A DNA stretch of 64,000 nucleotides from Liolophura sinensis (GCF_032854445.1 NC_088296.1:6001435-6065434); one strand, 5' to 3'. Positions 48,801 through 59,840 are shown, counted from the stretch's first letter. The notes: generated from the letters alone by a model not told the origin. Translations and numbers: made by a program.

Positions 48801-51800
48801 GTCTTTCAGAGGCATTTAGGAATTGGGATGGTATAGATTGACAGAGGCATTACTTATGGATAACAACTCCTGGATTTATTGTGTTGGTGACGTTTTGATG
48901 CATCGTTATCAAACCATATATGGTTTGATAACGATGTAAGAACCTACATCGAAACGGCGACCGTTATAGTTGTCAAACGGTCAAAAGTAACCGGAGAAAT
49001 CGGGCCTAATACCAGTTTCGGGTTTATGCGAACTGTTCATTGTAAATGCATGAATAGTATCAAGACTTCCTGGAAATATGGGTTAAGAAGAATTAATTTT
49101 GAAAAAAAAATGCAGTGATATTAACTGCAATTCAGTGATTGAAATTACTCAGAAAACACTGACCTGGTGCTGGTTTTGGAGAATGTTTTGCGGGAGTTTC
49201 TGTAATGCCAGTCGTGGACTCCACTGAAGATACAGTACTACCAATCGAGCGTTTGATGGAAGAACCTGGATTACTAGTCGTGGTTTCCACGGAAAATAAA
49301 GTAGTGCCAACCGTGGACTCTATGGAAGTCCCGGCACTGCTAGTCGTTGGTTCCAGCGAAGATGCAGTACTGCCAGCCGTCGTCTCTGTGGAGGTCACGG
49401 CACTGGCAGTCGTGGTCTCCGTCGAAGATGCAGTATTACCAGCCGTCGTCTCTATGGAAATCACTGTACTGGTAGTCGTGGTTTCCATGGAAGATTCGCT
49501 ACTAACATCCGTGGACTCCGTCACGTTCTGGGTTGTTGTTATTTTAGCTGTTGGTAATGGGGAATTTTGGTCAATGAAACATGATTTATTTTCGAGTGGT
49601 GTTAAGGTGGTGGTACATGCAGTAACGTACGCATCATTTGCTAAAAGCAAAGCTTCATTAAACATTTTATGAATACCTACGTTACTGATATTCATTGACC
49701 ACTCTTTGGTATTATGAAGAGTATTATTTTCACCCGTCCACTTTGATTTTGATTCTTCGCTTACTTCCTCTTGTCAATTATTTATACCTAAATGGTTCGA
49801 ATCAAGCTCTTGGGACTTTCGAGTGAAGAAAAGGCCCTTGCAACTAGACAGGAAATCGTCCCACTTGGGTGCAGCAGTGAGGTGCATTTTTTTCATACAG
49901 AAAAACAAATAAAACGTACTTCAATAGGAATTACAATAACTGAAGAACATGTGTGTGAAAAATTGGAGAGATGCGATTTATACTTTTTATTTTGTCACAA
50001 GACAAAAGCAGGGTCAAAAGCAGACTTTGCTACTTTATGGTTTTTTGCTGTGATAATTCCCTTCATAGCAAAAATGAGATTACGTGAACCAAAATCATTT
50101 TCACATATATTCGGTGTCTAGTTACGGAGTAGTAACCTATATCGAAGTATCCTGTTGGCTCACGCAATCATATTTTTATAAACCAAAAAAAAAAAGAAAG
50201 AAATAATTTGGAAGTTCAGACAAACGCTACATCCGCCATTATATTTCTTGCGTTCTAACGTATTGTCTACATTGGTATAGTGGTAACATGCGTTTTTCGA
50301 AACCTTTGTGTCCGAACAGTAGGATAAGTTCGATCCCTATAATTGCATACTTTTTTGTGCTTAACAAAGTGAGGTAATAAAGCGGTGATTAATTTGAACC
50401 ACATAAGAATTTCTTTTTTATATTTGTTCATGTATTGTCAAGTTATAAGTGTGATAACTTTAAATATGTTAAATGTATATAAGAGTATGTGGAGCTCAAC
50501 GCTCTTTTCTTCATCTAACAGCATATCGTACAAGTACACTGAGAAAGGGGGCACCTGTTTATCTATTTGACTTCGTTACAAATATCTATTAACGACACGT
50601 TAAAGTCACATATCCACGGTATAATTCGTAAGGCAAAGAGGAAAAAGGATATTATATCATGCATTTAAGGGCATACGATAGGCTGATGGTTAGTAAGTAA
50701 TATTTTAGGTTAGCCTATTTCATCCGCCACACCTGTTTACATAACAACTTCAACCGTATACCGGAGAAGCCCTAGCGTGATTTCGCAGATGATCTGACAT
50801 TGTGATCTGGCTGGAAATCGACCTAAGCGACATGAGGCCTACTTCCCATCGAGCTGCAAGGGAGCCTTTATCGAGCACCTGGTAGGGTCAGTGGTGTACT
50901 TCGGGCACTACGGCTTCCTCCACTCAAAAGCTGACTTCAGTAATATATATGTAAAAAATTCTTGAACTCGACGATTAACCTCAAGAAAAAAAAATACGTA
51001 AACGAGAAGAAAACCTGGTATATACATACATTCTAGATCGATACCAAATTCCGACCAGAAATCCTCTTCATCAGTCTCTGATATATCTGCAAATGAAACA
51101 AGAAAAGAAATAGTTGATGGTATTAGAATTATGACCCGGGACTCCATGGCCTAGTACCAGCCCCAGTGGCTCAGTTGGTAGAGCGCCCTCTTCGGTGGGA
51201 CGGTAGATCAAGGGTCAGTTCTGGGCCGGGTCACACAAAAGACCTTAAAAGAGGAAGCTATAGCTTCCTCACTTGTCATTCAGCATCAAGGGAACAGTGC
51301 AACGACTGGTTCACCCCATATCAGTATAATGGTTGGATGGGGCCGCTTACTTGACTTCGTAAGTCGTCTCAGTGAAGCAGCACTAGATAAAAGAGCGGTA
51401 GATACAAATATCCCGCAACAAGGAGGCTCATTTCACGTATACGCACTCCACATGACTGAAAGAAATAGTACTAGTTAAAAAAGCGGTGGAAATCCTTCCT
51501 GCAACAGGGAGGCACATTGCCTTCGTTGTCATACTAAAAATTGTTAAATACGACGTTAAAACCCAAGCTTAATCACTCCATGGCCAAGTGGCTAGCATTG
51601 TAGCACAGCGCAGTGACCCAGAAGCCTCTCATCAATGCAATTGCCCATGCTGAATATTTCTCTGATCTTACATGGTATAGTCTGCCTGCAATTTCTGGAT
51701 GTTCGTACGTTCCTCTGCTCTGCCCGGTTTTTTCCCACCATAATGCTGACCGCCGTCGTATAAGTGAAATATTCTTGAGTACGGCGTAAAACACCAATCA

Positions 51801-54800
51801 AATCAAATAAATACAAAAGTACAGAACGTAAATAGGAGTAGAAATAATTATCCACTAATGCTATGGGGCCGAGTGTAAAGCTACTGTGTGAGTTAAACTT
51901 TATAGACTAAATACAACTTATAAGCACAATTTTCTTGAACAATAGATTTATTTATGTGTTTATTTGATTGATGTTTTACGCCGAATTAATCAATATTTCA
52001 CTTATACGACGGTGGCCTTGTATTCTGATGGTTAGAAACAGGACAAAGCCTAGGGGAAACTCACAACCACCCGCAGGTTGCTGTCAGACCCTCCCACGTA
52101 TGACCAGAGAGGAAGCTAGCATGGGCTGTACTTAAACTCACAGCGATATCATTGGTGAGAGGCTCGTGGGTCATTACGCCGAGCTGGCACGCAAACCACT
52201 GCTCAGAGTTAAGGAACCTTCAGCAAAGGTCACTTTATGACTTATAAGAATTTCAGGCACAATTTGAATCTACCTCCCGTAAGCTGGATCGAAAAGCTTG
52301 ATTGTTTCAGTTGACTTTCACAGTTGCTTATTACTGAACTTGTGTTTATTTAAGTATCAAACTTACAGCCCCTTCGCGAAAGTGTTACCTCCCATACAAT
52401 TTGTACGGCCCTTCGTTGGAGGAAAGGTGTCGAATTCCAATAGTGAAATGAAGTGTCACAAAAGATATAAGAAAAAAGAAAAAGACACCATTTTGAAACT
52501 ACAGTTTTGTAAAAATGAATCTCTCTCAACATGCACGATGTATCACACGCACCACACTGGTAAACCCCACGGCCGGAAGGCACCATGCAAAATGTTGGCC
52601 TCCACCCCCAGCTGTCGTTTTCAATGCACACTGACACACAGTCTTGAAATATCTCATTTCCCTCCTCCACCCATCTCACGTTCGTTACTTCTGTATCTGA
52701 CAATAGAAAAGAAAAGAAACCAAATTACTTGTCGACCTGGTTACATATCTATAAATGTCTTACCACTTATGTCGAAAGTTCTAACACAGCTACAGTTAAA
52801 ATGTCTTGTTAAAGGAAGATTAACATGCTCCGTTTCTTTACTGCTACAGTACAACTAAAGTGCCTCCCTCTAATGAACTTGGCGTTTAGGCCCTTGCTAC
52901 TTATTACCCAAGTTCCTTAATAAACACGAGCAGAGTTGGGTGATTTAATTCATTTGCCTAAAACGTTCATGCAAACGTTCAAATTTCATTCACCATTGAT
53001 AACTGCTGACTTCATCTCTTCGCATCAATCCGCCACGTTTTATACACAAGGCACACTTTAGTTCTTTGGTGGCTTGCATTAAATGTTGTGTTAAAATACG
53101 CCTTTCGTTTCTTTACCCGGAATGTCCATTGCGCCCATACACGAATATAATTAAAGTCTTACAGCATATAGAGTAAAATTAGCGCAGCGACGACATTGTA
53201 ATAGCTGGCATATAGTAAGAGTGAGTGATAGGGGTTTAAAGTCGTGCTTAACAATTCATGTAGCGAGATATAAGCGGTGAAACCAGGCATCTCATTGTTC
53301 ATGTAAATATATCAGCGGTAGCAAACTACACGCCACCGAGCACAGTGGTTTAAGCTGAAATAACATTAAAAATACACTTGAGTACGGCGTAAAATACCAA
53401 TCAAATAAATAAAAAATACAATAACATTAAAGGGAAAGGGACGCGGCCTCGGGGATGCACAGTCCACCAGCAGATTGTCTTTAAAGAACTCGATTCATAT
53501 ACGTATTGCATTATATTAAGAGAGAGTTGTGCTAGAGACGGTTTTATCTTTCGCTAACGTCTACGGATGTAAGTTTCCCTCATTCTGCTTTATTATGAAG
53601 TATGCCAGGGTGTTGATTGGGTAAACAGTCTGATATTTTGTCGAGATCAGTATTAGTCCGCGAGACGAAGTATAAAATATATACATCACTGAAAACTGGT
53701 GACTACTTCTATGTACAGCAAACATCTTCTGTTTAACTTATACATATTTGTAGAGATTGTGACATCTTCCGTTAAACTTATATATATAAATTTATATTTG
53801 GAGAGATTGTGATTTTAATTTTGTTGATGAAACGGGTCTTTAAGAATTTGACTGTTGGATGTAGTTTTACAGTTTGAGGGCCTAATTGTACTTTGGATAT
53901 TTCGGCTACGATGAACTCGGTACGTAAGCCAGCGGATGTTGTGTTTTCCAGGACCGTTTCATGCTGCGCAACCGAACGCGACGTGACGCCTAACACCATG
54001 CGAAGAAGAGCACAGGACGCTAATGGGGAACCTTGGTTGGGCTGAGTGAAAACAGTTGCTTTACGTGAACTGCTAACTTGGGATGTTCGATTCATTTTTG
54101 TAAGGGTGTGTAATTTAATTACCTCTAAGAAATATTTCAGAAAGTTCTTTTAAGATATTCCTCTTGTTAGCTGCTAAACGATTAGAATTCTTGCTCCAAC
54201 TTGTCAATGCTAGACACCAAACGAGGCAGCCAAGTCATGAAGCAACAAGTACCATTTTAAAGGCCTAATCAACGTTTCATCCCAGGCCTCTCCTTTGGAC
54301 TGGCCTATACTTGTATAAATGCAAATGTAGATCACCCGGCCTTTCACTAATTCTGTATTATATTGTATATTGGTGATCTGCTGGCTTTAAATAGTTGATT
54401 TTGGGGCTTCTGTGGTTCAGTTGGTTAGCGCGCTAGCGCAGCGTAATGACCCAGAAGTCTCTCACCAATGCGGTCCCTGTGAGTTCAAGTCCAGCTCATG
54501 CTGGTTTCCTCTCCGGCCGTAAGTGGGAAGTTCAGCAACCTGCGGATGGTTGTGGGTTTCCCCAGGGCTCTGCCCGGCTTCCTCCCACCATAATGTTGGC
54601 CGCCGTCGTATAAGTGAAATATTCTTGAGTACTTCGTAAATCACCAGTCAAGTAAATAAATAAATAAATGAAATTACTGATAATTAGCAAAAGCTGTGAA
54701 AGATTTATATCCCTCTTTGCTGGACATGTATTTAGCACTGCAGCGGGATTTAAGAAGGCAGGATTTCAAAACTAAATTTAACACAAGGCAGTTTTGATAA

Positions 54801-57105
54801 ATTCATGTTGTAATGAATTTTCACGGAAGTTTTAAGACTGTTATCTGAGGCCATACTAGTTAATTTTTGCAGTCAGTATTTGTCAGTATGGTGTGTATTT
54901 ATTCTCGTTGGAAGTTTTAAACTTACGTTTATCTGTTTCATGGACGAGTGATGTTGTTGTATCGGCGTCCCTACATATTTGGGATAATATTAAGTATTTT
55001 TCAGCAATGTAGTTATAATAAAATACGGCATATAAAATTACGAAATTCTATTTCATTCTCTTATCTGATAAACCTTTTACCTTCTATTTTCGTTCTTGTT
55101 TCACACAGTAAAATGACATTTATTGTCCTGAGTTCAACCTCGAAATCAGAAGTTTGTGTTGCCGCCATTTTTTGTACATTTATGGTAATTGGGGTGTCTA
55201 TAGAACCCGCATTTATAGGCTTTTAGAAATCGGATCAGGATTTTCCCACCACAGTTTGAAAAGGAATTTATCATGTAATAATCTGGAATACTGAATTGTT
55301 ATCCGGTTTAAGAACTCAGAGACAGTTGACACTTGGTAGGAACCAGTCCTAGGAAGCCGGGAATACAGCGTCAAAAATCTCGGAATCTTTCCAAGTCCCA
55401 AAATTCTGGAACTCTTCATTCTCACGAAACCTGAGAATGCAGCTCCAGTCTAGTGCAAGTGGAAGTTATCTGAGATATCAAAAATGGACAACAGAGATTA
55501 TATAGCAGAATATATCAACTGACATTTGGTACCATACTTTGAGACAAAAGTCTCATGAGACTTTCTGTGCCATATATTGTGTTTAATTGGGACTCTGTCC
55601 CATACGACACTCAACCGTTTGGTACTCGTCTCAGCTGCTGGTTTCTTCCCCGTCATAATAAATATTCATCATTTGATTCACTGACAATCTGCTTTTGGAA
55701 AATTTCATTTCATATAAGAATCTCGAATCTCACGTACGTCATACTGGATAACAACCCAAGTTCAGAAATCGTTATGAAATCGATATCCAAATAGTAACGA
55801 CGTTTACAAGCTCAATGGAGAGAACCCCGATTGGTTAATTCATTTAACAAGCTTCGCTCGGCACGTCAAATATCGAACAGGATTAAAGTGATTGAATGGT
55901 GTCATACTCATAGGTACTAGTATACTTGAGAAGACATCATGAGAAAAGAAAGCACATAGGACAAATACAATAATTGAACAGCTACAGTACAAAGACCAAA
56001 ACGGTTGACTCTCTCGGTTTAACCACAAGAAGGATAGTTTTAACATTGTAAATTTCCCTTACTTGGAGAACAATATATACTGAACAAATTTGAATCGGAC
56101 ACAGCGGTTGAGTGGGGTATACTTTATACTTTATGTTTCAAACATTCCCATACAGAACAAAGTGTTGGTGGCGGAAAAATCTAGTTTATAGTTTGCCTAA
56201 TGAGTGTTCAGAAAAACAGGATGAGCATTGTGTGTTGTCCAGTCAACAGTAGCATGATCAAGTCACTGTTTGGTTTTATAGGGATTAGCCACCTGTATTG
56301 GGGCTTGTTCAGTGCCGTGTATGCACCCCTCTCGCATTTAGGAGGATTGGCCTTGCGATTATTGACGTCAAACGTTCTTGCTGCTTGACGGCTGGTATAC
56401 GAACGTCTGATTGGCGCATGGATTTAGCAACAATTGCAACGGCCGGATGCATCAGGTTAGATTTGGCCATTATGGCATTCGTCCATATTAACTGCCATCC
56501 ACTGCCCATTTAAAACGTAATGCATTTTCTCAGAATAAGAAGTCTTTTTTTTAATCCACTGTACCAGCATATGTTCAGGTCTTGCATACTGTGTGCACAT
56601 ATCTCATCTGGTAGCATTTGTTAGATCCCATGTACTATGTGACGATTTCAATTAACGCCACAAGTTTTTATTCCTTGGGTATTAAAGGAAAACACCTTCA
56701 ACCACCGACGCCTTATTGTTAAATGGGTCATTGAAGTCAGTACCTTGCAGTACCTTGCAGTGAAAAAAGTATGATAGATCATGACTTATCTCGGGTAATA
56801 TTTCAGTCCTTAGTGGTATCAATGGCTTAAATAAAAGCAATAAAAACAAAACGTACCATCAAACCACCGCCATGTCTCGTCCACTTTTCTTATCCCGAGC
56901 ACCACACAATGCCCCTCTCCCATTTTAGACCTTAGGTACGTGGCCACAGACGTACTCATGTCATTCGGTAAATCGTCTGCATCCAGCTTGGCGAGCTTAC
57001 ATCCGTGAAGGACATATCCCGCGCTATGTGCAGCGACACTCTCTAGTGCGTATTTTTTGCCATTGTAAACCACGGAGTGTTCCAATACAGCAGAGCATAT
57101 ATAAT
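45626..57105 (-). CDS. Gene C: secreted C-type lectin / mucin-like / PAN-apple protein (5' end missing)
   Basis: Five exons (57105-56857, 52696-52553, 51086-51030, 49640-49164, 45864-45626) join in one frame, every junction in phase 1. They encode about 388 residues. The order is a C-type lectin-like domain over the first two exons, a 19-residue acidic linker, a 159-residue Thr/Ser-rich mucin-like segment, and a PAN/apple-like domain ending at TGA. The lectin call rests on a WRWFD block and then W, C and C in CTLD spacing. The PAN call rests on a CA-x-x-C, CGGVNY, C pattern. No transmembrane segment is visible, so the product is probably extracellular. No signal-peptide exon was found upstream, so the model is 5' incomplete. 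Confidence 0.8.
46255..46535 (-). repeat. Family D dispersed repeat
   Basis: Reverse copy with cgtaaccggtgaagtacagc, ggttttattcaaactgttcg and one satellite-type core ctagcaccatgacttaaaca. Confidence 0.72.
46932..47272 (+). repeat. Family D dispersed repeat
   Basis: The best forward copy. It contains gaccagtgacatctaataaa, one satellite-type core, agaataaaaccctgactgag, tttcacctgttacgtgtaac, and a 48-bp tandem duplication of its end block (ctgctctcgtcttactctct occurs twice). Confidence 0.75.
47366..47445 (+). mobile_element. SINE-1, 3' fragment
   Basis: Contains tttttgagtacggcgtaaaa followed by an (aatc)n end. Confidence 0.75.
47597..47812 (-). mobile_element. SINE-1 with 11-bp target-site duplication
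   Basis: Flanked by aagagagttgt at 47586-47596 and 47813-47823. The body is internally shortened. The left flank (about 50 bp) matches the flank of the SINE-1 copy at 4900. Confidence 0.83.
47866..48025. repeat. Two family D end blocks in inverted orientation
   Basis: A reverse block (gtgtgatggttggcaaag, ataactggtgaaatacggc) is followed directly by a forward block (agccggttatcaccctgtcg, ctgctctggttttaagctat). Confidence 0.65.
48180..48400 (+). repeat. Family E dispersed repeat
   Basis: A clear second copy, with gttaataatcgcaaggctaa, gaaagtatataaagtacgaa and gaaagacgcaaggtatgttc. Family D sequence in reverse follows directly. Confidence 0.68.
48640..48715. repeat. 33-bp tandem duplication
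   Basis: attaatgtgggattatcgta occurs twice in succession with its following bases. Confidence 0.8.
48740..49160 (-). repeat. Family D copy, split by the palindrome
   Basis: D blocks (gtaaccggagaaatcgggcc, aactgttcattgtaaatgca, gcagtgatattaactgcaat) follow the 36-bp palindrome. The copy runs up to the gene C mucin exon. Confidence 0.6.
48885..48961. repeat. Perfect 36-bp palindrome inside a longer imperfect inverted repeat
   Basis: Positions 48901-48936 read catcgttatcaaaccata and then its exact reverse complement with no spacer. Outer arms (cgttttgatg at 48891-48900 and catcgaaacg at 48947-48956) continue the symmetry, with about 10 extra bases on the right. It sits within degraded family D DNA. 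Confidence 0.85.
49164..49640 (-). CDS. Gene C exon: Thr/Ser-rich mucin-like segment
   Basis: The acceptor gctttgcttttag gives the phase expected from the previous exon, and the donor is gtcagtg. Encodes 159 residues starting with a short Cys-containing part and then about five degenerate 22-residue repeats rich in ETTT, TAGST and SSVE blocks. These are probable O-glycosylation sites. Confidence 0.75.
50258..50345 (+). pseudogene. tRNA-like sequence, decayed
   Basis: Contains an A-box-like tggtatagtggtaacatgcg and a B-box-like gttcgatccct at tRNA spacing. The acceptor arms do not pair, so it is a decayed tRNA or SINE head. Confidence 0.35.
51030..51086 (-). CDS. Gene C exon: acidic linker
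   Basis: A 57-nt phase 1-1 exon encoding DISETDEEDFWSEFGIDLE. Acceptor catttgcag, donor gtatgt. It has no independent homology support, but it fits the frame and signals on both sides. Confidence 0.6.
51152..51574 (+). mobile_element. SINE-2, full-length, nested in SINE-1
   Basis: A second tRNA-derived family. Head: tggctcagttggtagagcgc and ggtcagttctgggccgg (B-box region). Body: aagaccttaaaagaggaagc and cctgcaacaaggaggctcat-like parts. Tail: aaatacgacgttaaaaccca. It is flanked by actccatggcc at 51141-51151 and 51575-51585. Confidence 0.87.
51586..51815 (+). mobile_element. SINE-1 copy carrying a nested SINE-2 at its head
   Basis: Body and tail follow the interrupted head. The first bases of its head are found again at 51138-51151, left of the SINE-2. 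Confidence 0.8.
51947..52200 (-). mobile_element. SINE-1, near full-length
   Basis: Runs from the tail (ttgattgatgttttacgccg) through the body to a decayed head; in gene C intron between the linker and second lectin exon. Confidence 0.8.
52553..52696 (-). CDS. Gene C exon: second half of C-type lectin-like domain
   Basis: Acceptor ctattgtcag, donor gtgcgt, 48 codons, phase 1 to 1. Contains RWVEEGN where many CTLDs have EPN, then DCVSVC, DSWGW where many have WND, and closing FC and YQC cysteines. The calcium/sugar-binding motifs are thus altered. Confidence 0.8.
53158..53370 (-). repeat. Family D copy interrupted by a SINE tail fragment
   Basis: acagcatatagagtaaaa starts it. A piece of SINE-2/3 tail (gtttaaagtcgtgcttaaca) sits at 53235-53255. 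The D core gagcacagtggtttaagctg follows. Confidence 0.6.
53372..53415 (+). mobile_element. SINE-1, tail fragment
   Basis: Only cttgagtacggcgtaaaata and the aaataaataaa tail remain. Confidence 0.65.
53778..54095 (-). other. Open frame in the gene C lectin intron, doubtful
   Basis: A 105-codon frame with a slightly GC-richer core, rich in Ser, Thr and Val. It has no recognised motif and no splice context. Confidence 0.15.
54402..54668 (+). mobile_element. SINE-1, full-length copy
   Basis: Head, body and tail are all present, ending in (aaat)n. Lies in the large gene C intron. Confidence 0.87.
54670..56280. other. Gene C intron DNA, nothing recognised
   Basis: AT-rich with only short chance frames and no SINE or family D/E match. 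Confidence 0.4.
56290..56425 (-). repeat. Family E, reverse copy, partial
   Basis: Contains ggccttgcgattattgacgt and gacggctggtatacgaacgt. Confidence 0.58.
56857..57105 (-). CDS. Gene C exon: first half of C-type lectin-like domain
   Basis: Acceptor tgtgttgcag, donor gtacgt. Encodes about 83 residues with an HGCKLAKLD block and the lectin motif VLGIRKVDETWRWFD at the end. The usual pattern around the first long-loop cysteine is kept. Confidence 0.83.
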
Positions 57106-57171
57106 CTGCAACACAAAACAATAAAGACTACACAAAATAGTTTTAACGTTATTGTATGTTTACTTAATTTG

Positions 57172-57172
57172 T

Positions 57173-57256
<84 letters not shown>

Positions 57257-57440
57257 TCATTTGATTGGAGTTTTATGCCGTACTCAAGAATATTTCACTT
57301 ATACGACGGCCGCCAGCATTATGGTGGCAGAGCCCGGTGGAAACCCACGACCATCCGCAGGTTGCTAGCAGACCTTCCCATGCCGGAGAGGAAGCCAGCA
57401 TGGGCTGGAACTGAACTCACAGTGAGAGGTTCCTGGGCCA
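57172..57440 (-). mobile_element. SINE-1 with a hugely expanded (TTTA)n tail
   Basis: The body and part of the head follow an 85-bp stretch of pure ttta units at 57172-57257, the expanded A-rich tail of the SINE. Located about 70 bp upstream of the gene C lectin exon, in sense orientation. Confidence 0.85.
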
Positions 57441-57474
57441 TTAGGTTATTGTATGTTATATGCTATGGCAACAT

Positions 57475-57605
57475 AGCATTTTGAGTAATTCTAGATCAAT
57501 GACGTCTGATAAATTGAAAATAGCATCTGCCTGAGTAATTTGCTACTATTGAAGTATTTACTTGAACAATTAGAATAAAACCCTAACTGAGGTAAATTGA
57601 CACTA
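57475..57605 (+). repeat. Family D copy, partial
   Basis: Contains ttttgagtaattctagatca and attagaataaaaccctaact. Confidence 0.65.
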
Positions 57606-58039
57606 GTAATTTTATACTTCATATGCTTTCTCAGTTCTGGTTTGTCTTGAAGGCCGTTTAGGCTAGTTGTCTTCGAATTATTGACCCGGAAGGCCCACAT
57701 TGAATGACATTTGCTATATGAATGTCTTTTTCGACTCACAGATTCCAGTATCCTTAAACGAGACTAGTTGAATAATAAGGATGTTCATTCCATCTGTAAG
57801 AAGCTTTTCATACACCTGCAATCAAAGCCCGATTGAGACACTTGTGTATTCGAAGTGGCAGTTTTCAAAGGAACACGTGTTGAAATTTGAATTGGATGCA
57901 TAAACCAGGATTCTGCTGTTGGACTAAGCGTCCCCAGAGCCTGGTCCCTTTGCATTATTTCAATGTTATTAAATGCTAAATGTAAGGAGAGCACGGTATT
58001 TGGTCTAATTCTAGGCCAGTGACGTGTAATAAATTGCAA

Positions 58040-59180
58040 TTAACATCACTGCTTTTTTTAGTTGTCGTTGATGCTTTGTTTTTTTTTTCTCTCTGCATCC
58101 TGTGTGTCTTAAGTATATGCCTAAAACATGAACTGTCCGCCTTGCATCTTTGAGAACTGATGGCTGCTTCTCTCTTTTATGTCACCAGCTTTATTTTCTA
58201 TTAACTATCTTTCTGACAAGATTTATATTTTCTGAGGATATATCAGTGTGGAGAAAACATCATTTTGATGAACCTATAAGCAAGCTAGTACATGTACATA
58301 ATATGATGTCAAACCAATACCTTTAATACCTTTAGTAATAAGTGTGGACGAGTTTATATCTTTAATGCTTTCAGTTAATCTTTATTTGTACGTTATCATT
58401 AGATCGGGCTGAACACTATGATCTGCAGGAAAAGCTGGGTCATCTAAGTGTGCCAATAAACCCTGACCACCTTGAGAATAGTCAAGAGACAGTTAGCAAT
58501 AGTGGAATTTATGGAAAAAAACTTCTTCGCCTGGTCTCACTGCTTGTGTAGATTTTGTGGCAAAAACCAGGGGGCGGGGGAGGGGGGCTGGGTCGTTTGC
58601 GCTGTTAAACTCTTGATGTAGACCATGCACATGTCTTCCATGAATACGGTGTGCACAGCTGTATGTCAGTAACATTCAAAATATCGGTGGTTTAGTATAC
58701 TATAGTATAACTGAAAAAGTCTTGAGTATGGTGTTAAAAGTTGAAGACAGCACCTAATGTTTATGTCAACTGAAAGACTAACATTCAAAGTATCTTAAAT
58801 GGCCAACATATTTTCAGATTTTTTTCCAACCCAGTTAAAGATTAGTGAACCCTCGTCTTGACACACCTTCAGCACGTCTCCAATATCGACAGAAAGGTGA
58901 CGTCACGTTTACTCTATTTCTCTAATGTTGAAGGTATTTTCTGTGTAACAGTCTGAGCACTAGCCTATAGCAGATAGAAAGTGTGGACATGGGCGATGAA
59001 GGCTCTAATGATAATGTTGTATCTCGGACATACTGGAAAAATATTTTTTCCACTGCTTGAACTGTTGATTAAACACCTATACAATTAATCATGGAATTCT
59101 AGTATAGAGAGTGGAGAAATCCCAAGTAGAGATGTCCTTATAAATGAGTATAAGATTGCTGAACTATGGTTGGCGTGATA
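58040..59180. other. Upstream of gene C lectin exon; no exon identified
   Basis: I looked here for a signal-peptide exon ending in phase 1 on the minus strand and found none that convinces. Confidence 0.4.
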
Positions 59181-59182
59181 TG

Positions 59183-59502
59183 GCAGCACTGTGACTCAGG
59201 AGCCTTTCGCCAATGTGATCGCTGTGAGCAATCTTATAGTAATAAACAAACTGATAAAAGGTTTCATTATAACCTTTACCCCGGGGGATGATTTTATTGC
59301 TTCTCTGCCCTGCGAGTTCAAGTCCAGCTCATGCTGGCTTCCTCTCCGGCCGTAAGTGGGAAGGTCTGTCAACAACGTCCGGATGGTCGTGGGTTTTCAT
59401 CGGGCTCTGCCCGGTTTCCTCCCACCATACTGCTGGCCGCCGCCGTATAAGTGAAATATTTTTGAGTACGGCGAAAACCACCAATAAAATAAATAAATAT
59501 AT
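59183..59502 (+). mobile_element. SINE-1 interrupted by an 82-bp insert
   Basis: The head part (cagcactgtgactcaggagc to cgctgtgag) ends at 59228 and the element resumes at 59311 with gagttcaagtccagc. The DNA between is unrelated. Confidence 0.75.
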
Positions 59503-59719
59503 TTAATGCTTCTTTGCAAGGTCCACTTTCGTCCACATATAACCTTCATTTTTCTCACGTATAGAAGGCCAAGTGGTCGAAGAAAGTCGAAGAAATAATA
59601 TCATAAGTAATACGCGGTCTAGAGGCAAGCTATATTTGTCTATTAATCCCACCGCAGAGACTGAATTATGTATTTACACGTGAAGTTAAACGTTCTGCAA
59701 GAAAAACAATACAAAACTA

Positions 59720-59840
59720 CAGCGTAGAGAAAAGCCAGAGGAATGAATAATGTATCACATGCCTCACATAACCGGTGAAATACTACTTGTTTTCACCTTA
59801 CCTCAGGGTTTTATTATTCATCCAGACTGAAAGCTAAAAG
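59720..59840 (-). repeat. Family D copy, partial
   Basis: Contains ctacagcgtagagaaaagcc and cacataaccggtgaaatact. Confidence 0.65.

Noticed and set aside
49205-49672. Plus-strand open frame of 155 codons rich in Val and Glu
   Set aside because: It is the antisense shadow of the mucin-like exon of gene C, which has fitting splice sites and phases.
49792-50121. Plus-strand 109-codon ATG frame
   Set aside because: No recognised motif, low-complexity 3' part, no supporting signals.
52298-52858. Plus-strand open frame of 186 codons
   Set aside because: Antisense to the second lectin exon of gene C and without protein-like motifs.
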